Of a stretch of 64,000 nt of DNA, positions 32,620 through 41,904 are shown in pieces. The notes beneath the pieces were generated by a model. That model was not told where the DNA came from. It saw only the letters and a program-made list of their open reading frames with translations, and did no database searches. The DNA is taken from contig JAAVTG010000333.1 in NCBI GenBank assembly GCA_011947345.1, positions 1 to 64,000 on the forward strand, in the 5' to 3' direction. Each line of letters opens with the position of its first letter. The first letter of the stretch is position 1. The stretch is from Phytophthora quininea. Lineage: Eukaryota; Oomycota; Peronosporomycetes; Peronosporales; Peronosporaceae. The translations under genes and the position numbers were made by a program.

Positions 32620-33809
32620 TTACAACGGCGAGCGGAGTGCGCGCTCGAAGGACGGGGTGCGCGGGCGATAGCGAGACATGGGGTCTTCGGAGCCACGGAA
32701 CGTGCTCTGCGAGCGGCTAGACCGCATCGGCCTACGTTCTTCTGGGTCCCTCTGGGGAAAGACACTCTTGGATCTCTCGAAAGACACGGGGCACGATGGC
32801 CGTGGCCGTGGCCGTGGCCGGGCGCGAGACGGGCTCCGACGAGGACGCGAAATACTTCTTCCGCGGGCTCCCGAAGGGCCGGACGCCATGCGAAGTAACT
32901 TACTCTGTATGAACTTGTCCAGTTGCTCAACCATCCACGGCTTGCGCCTATCCGTGACCACACACGAATACTTGCTCCTTTGACTGTGCGTCTTCCCGTT
33001 TGCAATGTCCGAGTGCAGATATTGGCAGCGTGTGAAGTCGTGGTTCATGCGGAAGCAGTAGTAGCACGTCACAAAGTCGTGGGGCGATGCCCACCTGCAC
33101 GCGAATCGAACGGACCAGCGATTTGTTTGGTGTTGGTCCTTGCTCTCTCTTCTCGCGAGTGAGTACGTCCAACGCTGTTGCTGTCCGCCGTTGATGCTTC
33201 CTCGCTCTTGGCGATCACTTTCTCCACCATCTCGTCGAACGGCACAAAGAGTCGTGGGCCTCTCCATTGGTCCACGCTCGATCTCCACGACTTGGGCAGC
33301 GCTTGCACCAGCATCACGTATAGGTAGGCGTCGGTCACGTTCAGGCCCACCACTTGGGCGTACTGCTCCACCGCCATCTTCCAGCGCGTGACGAACTCGT
33401 CCATGGGCTCGTGCGCCTTGTCGCCAAACCACATGTGGTTCACGACGCGGTGCATGGCGTAGCTGTCGCAGTTGCGCAGGGCTCCGTTCTTGTCGTACAG
33501 ACTGCACAGCGTCGCCCAGCAGTCGTAGACGTTCTTGTCCAGCACCACCGTTTGCACGGTCGGGTGCAGAGCGCGCTGGAGAATCTCCATGGCGTCGGCC
33601 TTCTCCTTCAGCGCCTCGAGCGAGCTCAAGGCTCGGGAGCTCTTGGCTGGGACCGTGTCGCCTCGGAAGGCGAACTCCTGCGTGCCGTCGTAGCCGCGCA
33701 CCGAGACGTAGCCCAGCAGGTGGTGCCGCATGAGCTCGTTCTCCACGCGCGCTCGCCACACGCCAAAGTCGCCGCCACCGTCAAATACAAGCGCGGTCTG
33801 CATCCCCAC
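32620..33809 (-). CDS. Gag-derived zinc-knuckle protein 2 (copia-type capsid homology, no pol)
   Basis: This is a shorter paralogue of the gene at 30371. The N-terminal gag-like domain aligns throughout (VWRARVENELMRHHLLGYVSVRGYDG; NKNVYDCWATLCSLYDK; DEFVTRWKMAVEQYA). One C is missing from a CCCC run near 33093, just before the zinc knuckle CYYCFRMNHDFTRC (CX2CX4HX4C). The C-terminus is Arg/Ser/Pro-rich and ends with the same type of motif as its neighbour (PSFERALRSPL). Conservation of architecture despite divergence at most positions suggests both copies are maintained as genes. Confidence 0.65.
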
Positions 33810-33914
33810 GCGGTGTCACAGCTCGACTGGCCCTTCAACATCAAAGATACGATGAGTTAACCTTTTAGTATTTCTGTTTAACCTTTCTAGCCGGCATTAC
33901 ATTTTCGCGCGACC

Positions 33915-34615
33915 ATGGAGGTGACAGTGGGGCCCACCACCGCCCAAGACCCGGACGACGGCAGACGCGAAGTGGGCGACGAAGCAGTGTGGACGCTATC
34001 TTCCGCCAAGGCCGGCAACGGCGTGGACCAGCTGCGTGACAGTGCGTGAGCCTGCCTGAGCCTGCAGCTATCGACGCCCTGGGGCTAACGGGCGTTGGAC
34101 CGTGTGCGCAGACAACATGGACACGTACTGGCAGTCGGACGGCGTCCAACCGCACCTGATCAACATCCAGTTCTGCCGCAAGATGGCCGTCAAGGAGCTG
34201 GCCCTGTACTTGGACTACAAGCTGGACGAGAGCTACACGCCCAAGAAGATTGCCGTTCGCAGCGGCTCCACCGTACACGACCTCAAGGAGATCCACATGC
34301 AGCACGTGGCCGAGCCCAGCGGCTGGATCTCCATCCCGCTGCGCGCGGAGGACGGCTCGGAGCAGGTTCGACCGCATTGCAGCACTCTGTAGGATGTCGA
34401 GAGCGTGCACGCAGCTCAACTCCTGTGCTCTTTCTTGACAGACCCCGCTGCGCACCTTCTTCCTGCAGATCGCGATCCTGGCCATGCACCAGAACGGACG
34501 CGACACACACATCCGACAAGTGAAGCTCTACGCCCCCAGAGAGCCCAGCGTGCTGGACTGGAGCGTCCCCGAGGCCACCACGCCGCAATTCTGGGCTTAC
34601 TCGAGCATTCGCTAG
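33915..34615 (+). CDS. APC10: Anaphase-promoting complex subunit 10 (DOC domain)
   Basis: Three exons, 33915-34041, 34112-34365 and 34442-34615, join to 184 residues with correct phases. The DOC/jelly-roll core is clear: [38 protein letters not shown], and [26 protein letters not shown]. The protein ends in Ile-Arg, the IR tail that docks APC10 to APC/C TPR subunits. It would act as D-box co-receptor in the nucleus. The gene is complete and undamaged. Confidence 0.95.
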
Positions 34616-34636
34616 ACAACAAACAGACTGCAAACT

Positions 34637-34949
34637 CTATCTATTTCTCTGCAAATAGTAAAACTCCGAGCGCTTCATGGTTGCGTGGGTTCTCGATACG
34701 CCGAGTGCTCGGACGCGTTCTTGAAGCTGTTGGCCGCAACACAACAAGCAGTCAGAAGACTCGTCCCGTGTGTATACGACTAGGACCCAACTGTACATAC
34801 ACGCCGTTGAAGATGCGCGTCATGGACACCACCTGCTCGTCCGTCTTGGCCATCTTCTCCACGTTCTGCGCCAGCAGCGCCACCGACGCGTGCAGCTCCA
34901 GCATCCGGGCCGCCAGTTCCTCGTACGCCTGGAGCTTCTCTTCGTCCAT
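34637..34949 (-). CDS. Very small coiled-coil protein, possibly Dad3-like DASH/Dam1 subunit
   Basis: The ATG at 34949 opens 51 codons ([16 protein letters not shown]…FNGVY), then a 70-nt GTACAG…AACAG intron and 30 codons to TAG 34637-34639, giving about 80 residues. The first part is a heptad-like helix of about 40 residues, then a TRIFNGVY segment. Size and layout recall DASH-complex subunits such as Dad3, with weak sequence resemblance only. Without splicing the frame would end at 34752. It shares a gap of about 157 bp with the divergent RIO1 gene. Confidence 0.45.
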
Positions 34950-35106
34950 CGCCCACTCGGTTTATACGCTACTTCCGCTGGTCTCCGGATATATGCCAGA
35001 TATTTTCCGAATGTTCCCGCTTCAATTTATACACTGGTATACAACAAGTATCCGGATGCATCTCTTCCATTGGTTTGCTGGTCATAGTGTCAACTTGCAG
35101 ACGAGG

Positions 35107-36541
35107 ATGAAGGACGAAGACGACTTCCGGCTGTCCAAGGCGGCGGAGAACCAGCTCGCGCGCACGCTGCGCAGCCAGGAGAGCGGCGTCGTGCGCCACA
35201 CGGGCCGCGACGACCGCGCCACGACGGAGCAGGTGCTGGACCCGCGCACGCGCATGATCCTGTACAAGATGCTCAACCACGGTATCGTGACGGAGATCAA
35301 CGGCTGCCTGAGCACGGGCAAGGAGGCTAACGTGTACCACGCGCGGCTGCCCGACGGCCGCGAGGGTGCCATCAAGGTCTACAAGACGTCCATTCTGGTC
35401 TTCAAGGACCGTGAGAAGTACGTCTCGGGCGAGTTCCGCTTCCGCCACGGCTACTCTAAGAGCAATCCGCGAAAGATGGTCAAGCTCTGGGCCGAGAAGG
35501 AGATGCGCAACCTGCGCAGACTGAGAGACGCGGGTATCTACTGCCCCGAGCCCATCCTGCTGCGCTCGCATGTGCTGCTCATGGACTTCATCGGGCGGGA
35601 CGGGTGGGCCGCCCCCGACTTAAAGACGCCAAGATCAGCGACTCGCGCTACCGCGAGTGCTATCTCTACTGCGTAAAATGATGCGCACCATGTACCAAAA
35701 GTGCCGCCTCGTGCACGGTGATCTAAGCGAGTACAACATTTTGTACTACCAGGGCAAGCTCTACTTCATCGACGTGTCTCAGTCGGTCGAGCACGAACAC
35801 CCCAGCGCCAACGACTTTTTGCGCAAAGACTGCCGCAACATTGCCGACTACTTCCGGAAGACTGGCGCGCTCAACCCGATGACGACGCAGGAGCTGTTCG
35901 ACTTTGTGACGGACCCGCGCATTGCTGACGAGGACGTGGATGCCCATCTGGATGAGATCCAACGCAAGATTGCCGACCGACCAGTGGAACGAACGAATGA
36001 GGAGCAAGTCGACGAGGCTGTGTTCATGAACACGTTCATTCCTCGATCGCTGGGCGAGGTGCTGCACTCGGAGCGTGAGCAGCTCGCGTACCAGGAAGGA
36101 ACGATGGAGAAAGCACTGGTGACGGCCATTTCGCGTCTCGAAGTAGAACAAACAGGGGCGGCTGCTCCTGTCATGCAGGGTGCACGTATTATGGATCTGC
36201 TAAACGAGGAAGACGGGCAGGATCTAGAGTCCAGCGGCGATGAGGATGACGAGGAGAGCGAAGAGTTCGATAGCGAAGATGACGAGCCCGACAGCGACTA
36301 CGAGGACGGGAGTGATGATGAGTTAGTTTCGGGCAAAGCTGTTCTCACCGATGAGCAGCGCGCAGCCTACCGGTTAGAGAAGCGCGAAGAACGCGAAAAG
36401 CAGAAGGCGCTCGACAAGCTGAACAAGAAGGCGCGCAAGCAGGAAACAAAGGAGGAAAAGAAGGTCAAGCGGGCAACGAAAATCCCAAAGCACGTCAAGA
36501 AGCGCCACAAGAAGCTCGCACACCAGAAGAAGAAGAAATAA
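35107..36541 (+). CDS. RIO1: Atypical serine kinase RIO1 (ribosome biogenesis)
   Basis: The start at 35107 ([10 protein letters not shown]) is chosen because upstream sequence in this frame lacks coding character. Kinase landmarks are the ATP loop [11 protein letters not shown], the catalytic loop [10 protein letters not shown], and the metal-binding [11 protein letters not shown]. The C-terminal third is acidic (E/D/S runs) followed by a Lys/Arg-rich tail ([14 protein letters not shown]), typical of RIO1. Two single-base losses, at CCCCC near 35614 and AAAA near 35674, interrupt the conserved segment GRDGWAAP…LKD…; reading resumes correctly each time. RIO1 acts in cytoplasmic 40S maturation, so loss in a viable organism is unlikely and sequence error is favoured. 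Confidence 0.9.
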
Positions 36542-36656
36542 GCTGCCAGCAAGTAATGCGAAGAGAGACATTTTGAGTTGCTGTGCTTTGCTTCGCTCCA
36601 AGAGCTTTCGGAAGGTTGAGATGATGGAGACGTACTTGGCATGGCGGTATGCCTAG

Positions 36657-37977
36657 ATGTTTGCCGAGCCGAGCACAGCCCACTGCTGGTTCAGGTTGTT
36701 CGGGAGCAGCCGTACAGCTGCACCTTGTAGTTCTGGGCCGGGTCCATGTCGAGGCAGAAGCCCTGGTGCGTCGCGTGCTTCAGCTTGCCCGTCGAGCTCT
36801 CGAACGTCCACTTTTGGTTGGCCTCGTTGTCCATGCAGCGGTACACGTGAACGATGCCGCCATCCCAAGCCTGGTAGGCATCCAGACAGCGGTCGCTACT
36901 CTTGGAGCGAACCTGCCGAGTCGCCGAGTCGAAGAACCAAACCTGCTGCTCCTGCACGAGCCAGTCACTCGACTTGGCCGACATGTAGACGTTGCCGCCG
37001 TTCTCCGACAGCATGCGGCTGGTCTTGGGGTTGCGGAGCACGCGCGGGTCCTTCCAACCGATGGTGAGACCCTGGAAGTTGCTCTTCATGTTGTCGTCCT
37101 CCTGGAACACACCGAAGTCCGCCTCCACTTCCTTGCCGCCGTTCGACACGCGCCACTTGAGTCGAACGCGACGTACCAGTAGTAGTCGAAGTTGTGCGAG
37201 CGAGCCATCTGGAAGAAGTCTGAGAAAACTTGGCCTGGTTGGCAGGTGAAGCAACAGCGGCGGCAGGGTCCGAGCCACCTGAGCTCCAGCCCACCTCGGA
37301 GATGACGATCTTCTTGTTCTTCTTGGAGGCCACAACGCGAAGGCTCTTGAGCCGGTCGAGCGTGACGGCGGCGCCCTCGTTAACGTCCGATCGCTCCCAA
37401 AAGGAGAACTGGTTGACGGAGATGTAGTCGACGGCGTCGATGAGCTGTTGATTGGCGTAGTAGACGTCGATCACATCAGCGATCGTCACGGGGTTTGCAG
37501 ACCGCGACCACGGATGTAGTCGCGGATCTCCCGCATGTAGCTGATGGCGGTGTCCGCCGAGATCTCCTTGCGGTAGATGGTCTCGCTACCGACATGCAGA
37601 CCAATGACGTTTCCATCGACAAGACCGTTGTCAATCAACCAGGCGAGCTTGCCCTTCTCCTGGAGCAGGTAGTCGTGGCTGTTGGTCGTCCAGATACCCA
37701 AGTGCACCTTCAGACCAGCGTTCTTAGCGGCAGGCAGCACGAGTCTGGCCTGGTCGCAGTCCACCAGCGAGTAGATGCGGACCTTGTCGGTGACGCCCTT
37801 GAGCGCGAGCATGTCCTTCTGTACCTCCGAAGCAGACTTGCACTTTTGGTTGTCGAGAGCCCAGTCCGGTCCCTTCCGAGAGTTGTAGTTGACGCCGGGC
37901 ATCTTGACGTTGAAGGCGTCGGTACCCGACAGCAGCAGCACGATCGTAGCAAGGATGGTCGGGAAGAAGAACTCCAT
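36657..37977 (-). CDS. GH17-lectin glucanase, copy 2 (four 1-base losses)
   Basis: This copy is almost identical to copy 3 (43877-45203) in the coding sequence, including the lectin domain, but on the opposite strand. The frame breaks at about 37493 (shared with copy 3), 37226, 37158 and 36700; each is a missing base in a short homopolymer compared with copy 1 or 3. The signal peptide (FPTILATIVLLLSG) and catalytic motifs are otherwise present. Homology with copy 3 stops near the start codon, so the promoters differ. It may be a functional gene with consensus errors or a recent pseudogene; the sequence alone cannot decide. Confidence 0.7.
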
Positions 37978-38793
37978 ACTGGTGAAGGGTGTTGTTGAGT
38001 ATTTTCCGGTGTGGTTTACCCGGGAAGGAAAACGAAGAGTGACTCACGTGATGTGATCGACCGCCGCCACACGGGGCTGCTCGTGAGCGTGTGGTTGTGC
38101 TCGAGAGCTCATGTTTTTCATGTTGCGTTGCAGGATTGCGGGCATTACCCATTTTCTAGGATGGGAAATTGGATCGACACCCCGTCAAGTAGTCACGGCA
38201 ATAAGGGCTTACATCACTTTGCTCTGCGAGATTTCTGCGGGGATGGCTGAGTACGTCAGTGGGGTTTACAGTACTGTTAAACCGCTCCAGTTCGGAATTG
38301 TCGAATTGGCTGAGCCACTGCATTGACATTTCCTTGTGAAGCAGTCACGCTGAGTAGTGCGCGCGAGAATTTCGTTTCCTCAACCTGCCGATCACGCGAC
38401 TCGATCACGTCGCATCTACGTTATCACATGGTGGACAGCAAAAACTTGGTTGTTCTTCACTGCTCGCGTCGTCTCTCCGTCTTGGTCCGAATCCGTTTGC
38501 GCTTGGGCTTTGGATGGACGGGAGTAGTGCATGTACCGTTTGGCGGAAGCAGTAGTATCGCAGTCGCAAGAAATTATTTGATGCTGTACACTGCATAACG
38601 TGCCGGCCTGGCCTTCTCGTCGCGCACCTTAAAGGCTTGTCCTCCATTCCGCATCCCGGATGAAATGCCGCCGATCTTCCCGTTATCACAGGATGCCTTC
38701 GCACTGCTTTGAGACGTACAATGCATGTTTTCTCGTCGAGAACAGGCTTCAATCTACAATTTTCCAGCAAGTACCCTCATCTATCGGCTCAAT
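37978..38793. other. Intergenic between GH17 copy 2 and NLP 1
   Basis: About 815 bp holding divergent promoters. A weak initiator-like match on the minus strand lies near 38028-38040, and a better one on the plus strand at 38750-38762. No gene seen. Confidence 0.45.
38750..38762 (+). promoter_or_regulatory. Initiator-like element of NLP 1
   Basis: CAATCTACAATTT matches the oomycete initiator CATTYYNCAWTTT at all but one position and lies 32 bp before the start codon. Confidence 0.5.
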
Positions 38794-39570
38794 ATGCAAG
38801 TGGGAGCGTGGGCCGTGATTGTGGCTGCACTCCTTAATGGCACCAAAGCTGGGTCGATCAACTATGACAAGGTGCAGCCGTTCTCACAATCAGAACCGAT
38901 CACCGACGCCGAGAAAGCTGCCGTCACCTTCAAGCCCTCAATAGCCGTCAAGAGTGGCTGCCACCCGTACCCTGCTGTGAATACCGCCGGCGAGACGAGT
39001 TCCGGCCTCGAAGCGGTAGGGGCATCCGACCAAAACTGTCCAGGGCCCAAGCTGGGCTCGCAAATCTACAGCCGATTAAAGTGGTATGTGGACAAGTGGG
39101 CCATCATGTACGCCTGGTACTTCCCAAAGGATGTTAGCGCCCAGCTCAACTCTGGTGTGCGGCACGACTGGGTGAACTTGATCGTGTGGCTGGACAACCC
39201 TGCAATCAAAGCGCCAACTGTGCTTGCAACCTCGGCGTCGACGTATGGCAGGTCGTTCATTATCAGCAAGCCAGCCAAGGTTTCCGATATCATCAACGGC
39301 ATCACGCCGAAAACAAGATACGACGAGAATGGAGATCAAGGATACCGCACCGTTTTCCAATTTGATGGAGATGGAGAGTCTCAGGACCTTATTCAGTGGG
39401 AACAGCTGACGGAGGAGGCTCGTTTGGCCTTTAACACAACGGACTTTGGCGAGGACACTCCGGTGCCATTCAATGACTTCCACTTTGAAGACAATCTCAA
39501 GGCCGCGTCGTCGTACTCGTATTATACTGGCAAAACCTACGGCTACCAAACTCGTTCGATTTGGTCGTGA
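38794..39570 (+). CDS. Secreted necrosis-inducing-protein family member (NPP1/NLP), copy 1
   Basis: A single exon encodes about 258 residues. The start at 38794 gives a signal peptide of about 18 residues with a hydrophobic core. The NPP1 domain is complete: the two N-terminal cysteines of type 1 NLPs, the AWYFPKD strand, the central heptapeptide region and the C-terminal NDFHFEDNL-like end. The central heptapeptide departs from the cytolytic consensus at its second and seventh positions. In the family these changes usually accompany loss of cytolytic activity, so this may be a non-cytolytic member. It sits in a three-gene NLP cluster. Confidence 0.88.
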   Translation: MQVGAWAVIVAALLNGTKAGSINYDKVQPFSQSEPITDAEKAAVTFKPSIAVKSGCHPYPAVNTAGETSSGLEAVGASDQNCPGPKLGSQIYSRLKWYVDKWAIMYAWYFPKDVSAQLNSGVRHDWVNLIVWLDNPAIKAPTVLATSASTYGRSFIISKPAKVSDIINGITPKTRYDENGDQGYRTVFQFDGDGESQDLIQWEQLTEEARLAFNTTDFGEDTPVPFNDFHFEDNLKAASSYSYYTGKTYGYQTRSIWS

Positions 39571-39744
39571 ATGTAGTACAACTGCCGAACACATTGCTGT
39601 CATCAACTCTTGAAGCCCGTAAACCTTACTTCGCAATCAACAACGATCACGATGACCGACTTTGCTGCATTTATTTTGTCGTTTATACGGCGACTATAAA
39701 CTATGGCGACCCACCCGAAACACGGGCCATTAGCACCAGACTCT

Positions 39745-39757
39745 CATTCTCCAATCT
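39745..39757 (+). promoter_or_regulatory. Initiator-like element of NLP 2
   Basis: CATTCTCCAATCT, preceded by T (TCATTCT core), lies about 27 bp upstream of the ATG at 39784. One mismatch to the flanking T-rich part of the oomycete initiator. Confidence 0.5.
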
Positions 39758-39783
39758 CCGAGCAACCATCGCTGTAGTTTAAG

Positions 39784-40545
39784 ATGCGATTGTTGCAACT
39801 GCTCCTACTCGCAGCTGCCGCCCTCACCAGTGCCGGTGCTACACCGATCGACCACGACACGGTACAGCCATTTCCTCAACCTGTACCGATTACCGACTCT
39901 GAGAAAGCCGCTGTCAAGTTCAAGCCTTCGCTCGTTATCAAGAGCGGTTGCCACGCGTATCCAGCGGTAAATGCTGCCGGGGACACAAGTGCTGGGCTAA
40001 AAGGAACGGGGAACTCTTACGGCGACTGCGAGGGCTCAGACTTGGAGTCGCAAGTCTACAGCCGATCCAAGTGGTATAAAGGCAAGTGGGCCATCATATA
40101 CGCATGGTACTTCCCAAAAGATGTCGTTTTGTGGCGCTTCATGGGGCTTGGCCCCAAAGGGTATCGACACGACTGGGTGAATTTGGTAGTCTGGCTGGAC
40201 AATCCTGCCATCGAATCGCCCACGGTACTCACAACCTCGGTATCGACGTCCACGAGCAGCTTCCCGTACACGATTAGTAAGCCTCCTTCCAACATTCGCA
40301 ACGGCGTCACGCCGAATTTTGAAATACGACCAAGATGGTTTCCACACGATTTTCCCGTTTGGCGAGGACGGAGAGTTCCAAGATCTGATTCAATAGGAAC
40401 AACTGACGGACGCAGCTCGTGAAGCCTTGCAGCGGACCGACCTGGGATGGAACGTGCCCTTTGCCAAGCCTCCTTTGACTCCAACCTCGAGGCCGCATCG
40501 ACTTACATTTACTACGTGCACAGGCGTCATTACTCTGAAACCAAT
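39784..40545 (+). pseudogene. Broken NLP family gene, copy 2
   Basis: The signal peptide and first two thirds of an NPP1 domain are in frame from 39784. The frame then shifts near 40320, a stop codon occupies a conserved position at about 40396 in the original register, and homology to the neighbouring copies fades near 40540. There the sequence passes into unrelated, AT-richer DNA. The heptapeptide region is altered at its last position only. Several independent lesions make this a real pseudogene or truncated gene; it is described here as it stands. Confidence 0.75.
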
Positions 40546-40723
40546 TCAACCTGGTAAGGTTGAAAAGTTCTTGGATGAAGCACTAGAAATTCAATCCATT
40601 GGTGATTCTGCTGTGAGCTTAGGAATTCTGGAACAATTGCTAATTACTAGGCGAATTGATCCTCGAATTCACACCAACAAAAAGGAAATTGAATGGATTA
40701 AGGGACTACTCGTCTCAATGTGA
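40546..40723 (+). other. Protein-like fragment of unknown origin fused to the end of NLP 2
   Basis: A frame ending at 40723 encodes about 58 residues (…KVEKFLDEALEIQ…ITRRIDPRIH…IEWIKGLL) with codon use more AT-rich than its neighbours. It looks like a piece of another gene or mobile element inserted where the NLP homology ends. No family is recognised. Confidence 0.35.
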
Positions 40724-40930
40724 ATATGCTATCCATACGCGAGTTACGTTCGTATCGTCCACATGACATGTGGACGTCCCGAGCATTGTTTTCTGATGGA
40801 TCAAAGATAAATTCCTGTATCAAATTGGCCTCGTCGCACCAACAGATCCCGCAGAATCGAAGCGGCAACTCGTTTACGGGGCATTTGCACTTACGACGAC
40901 CTCTTCTGCAAGATCCCAGCACCCTGCTTT

Positions 40931-40943
40931 CATTCCTCAATCT
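40931..40943 (+). promoter_or_regulatory. Initiator-like element of NLP 3
   Basis: CATTCCTCAATCT with a preceding T lies 46 bp upstream of the ATG at 40989. It is similar to the NLP 2 element. Confidence 0.5.
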
Positions 40944-40988
40944 TCCAGCTATCGACTACCGCACGTTTGTCAACAGTGCCGCATCAGA

Positions 40989-41804
40989 ATGCACTTGTTG
41001 CAATTGCTCCTACTCGCAGTGACTGCCGGGGCTACGTCGATCGACCACGACAAGGTGAAACTATTTCCACAACCAGAACCAACCACTGGCGCAGAGAAAG
41101 CAGCCGTCATATTCAAGCCCTCGCTGGTCATTCAGGATGGCTGTCACCCGTACCCTGGTGTAGATGCTACTGGTGAGACGAGCTCCGGACTCGATGGAAC
41201 CAGGGCGCCAGATGGAGACTGTGAGGGCTCCGAACTCGGCTCGCAAGTGTACAGCCGTTCCATGCTGTACAGTGGCAAGTGGGCCATCATGTACGCTTGG
41301 TACTTCCCGAAGGACGTCACGGAGATCCTTCTCCCAATCTTCAGGACAGGCACTCGGCACCGCTGGCTTAGTGCCGTCGCGTGGATCGACGACCTGGCAC
41401 TGGAGTCGCCGACAGTACTGGCTCTTTCGACACAGTCGTCGAACACTGGCAGCTACGACAAGAACATTCCCGTGCAGAGGAGCTACCTCGACGGCTGCAC
41501 TACTAAAGTGATGTATCAACAGGACGAGGGCTCTGGGTATCACGTTATTATCCCCACCACTGAGAGCGGCGAATTTCAGGACCTCATCCAGTGGGAGCAG
41601 ATGACGGACGAAGCTCGCCAGGCGCTCGAGACGACGGATTTTGGCGAGGACAACAACGTGCCTTTCAACGACGCCTTCTTTGAGGCATACCTCGAGTATG
41701 CGTCAACGTATTACGGCTATGTCCGCCGCTACGGCTCGTACAGCTACTCCATGTGGGATGACTCCCAGAGTGGCGAGGGAGGAAACACAAGCTTATCTGT
41801 CTAG
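40989..41804 (+). CDS. Secreted NPP1/NLP family protein, copy 3
   Basis: An intact frame of 271 residues with a short signal peptide (LLQLLLLAVTAGA). The domain order is as in copy 1, with a longer Ser/Gly tail. The central heptapeptide region is changed at three of seven positions, including an acidic metal-coordinating residue, which argues against cytolytic function by family rules. The region preceding it also has a different loop (TEILLPIF). It may be retained for another role or be degenerating. Confidence 0.85.
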   Translation: MHLLQLLLLAVTAGATSIDHDKVKLFPQPEPTTGAEKAAVIFKPSLVIQDGCHPYPGVDATGETSSGLDGTRAPDGDCEGSELGSQVYSRSMLYSGKWAIMYAWYFPKDVTEILLPIFRTGTRHRWLSAVAWIDDLALESPTVLALSTQSSNTGSYDKNIPVQRSYLDGCTTKVMYQQDEGSGYHVIIPTTESGEFQDLIQWEQMTDEARQALETTDFGEDNNVPFNDAFFEAYLEYASTYYGYVRRYGSYSYSMWDDSQSGEGGNTSLSV

Positions 41805-41904
41805 GGAAAATGAACACTTCCGTTGCTAAGATAAGTTGTGCATCAATGTTGCCTTTTTCACACGTCGCAGAAAAATAAGAAACTTTCGGTATTTGATCAA
41901 AAGC

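Noticed and set aside
30371..33809. Gag genes as an intact LTR retrotransposon
   Set aside because: No pol domains, no LTR pair and no primer-binding site seen; the next genes are APC10 and the PH scaffold.
34405..35106. Long N-terminal extension of the RIO1 frame
   Set aside because: It overlaps the APC10 last exon and the small minus-strand gene in a different frame and lacks coding character; the start at 35107 gives the normal RIO1 N-terminus.
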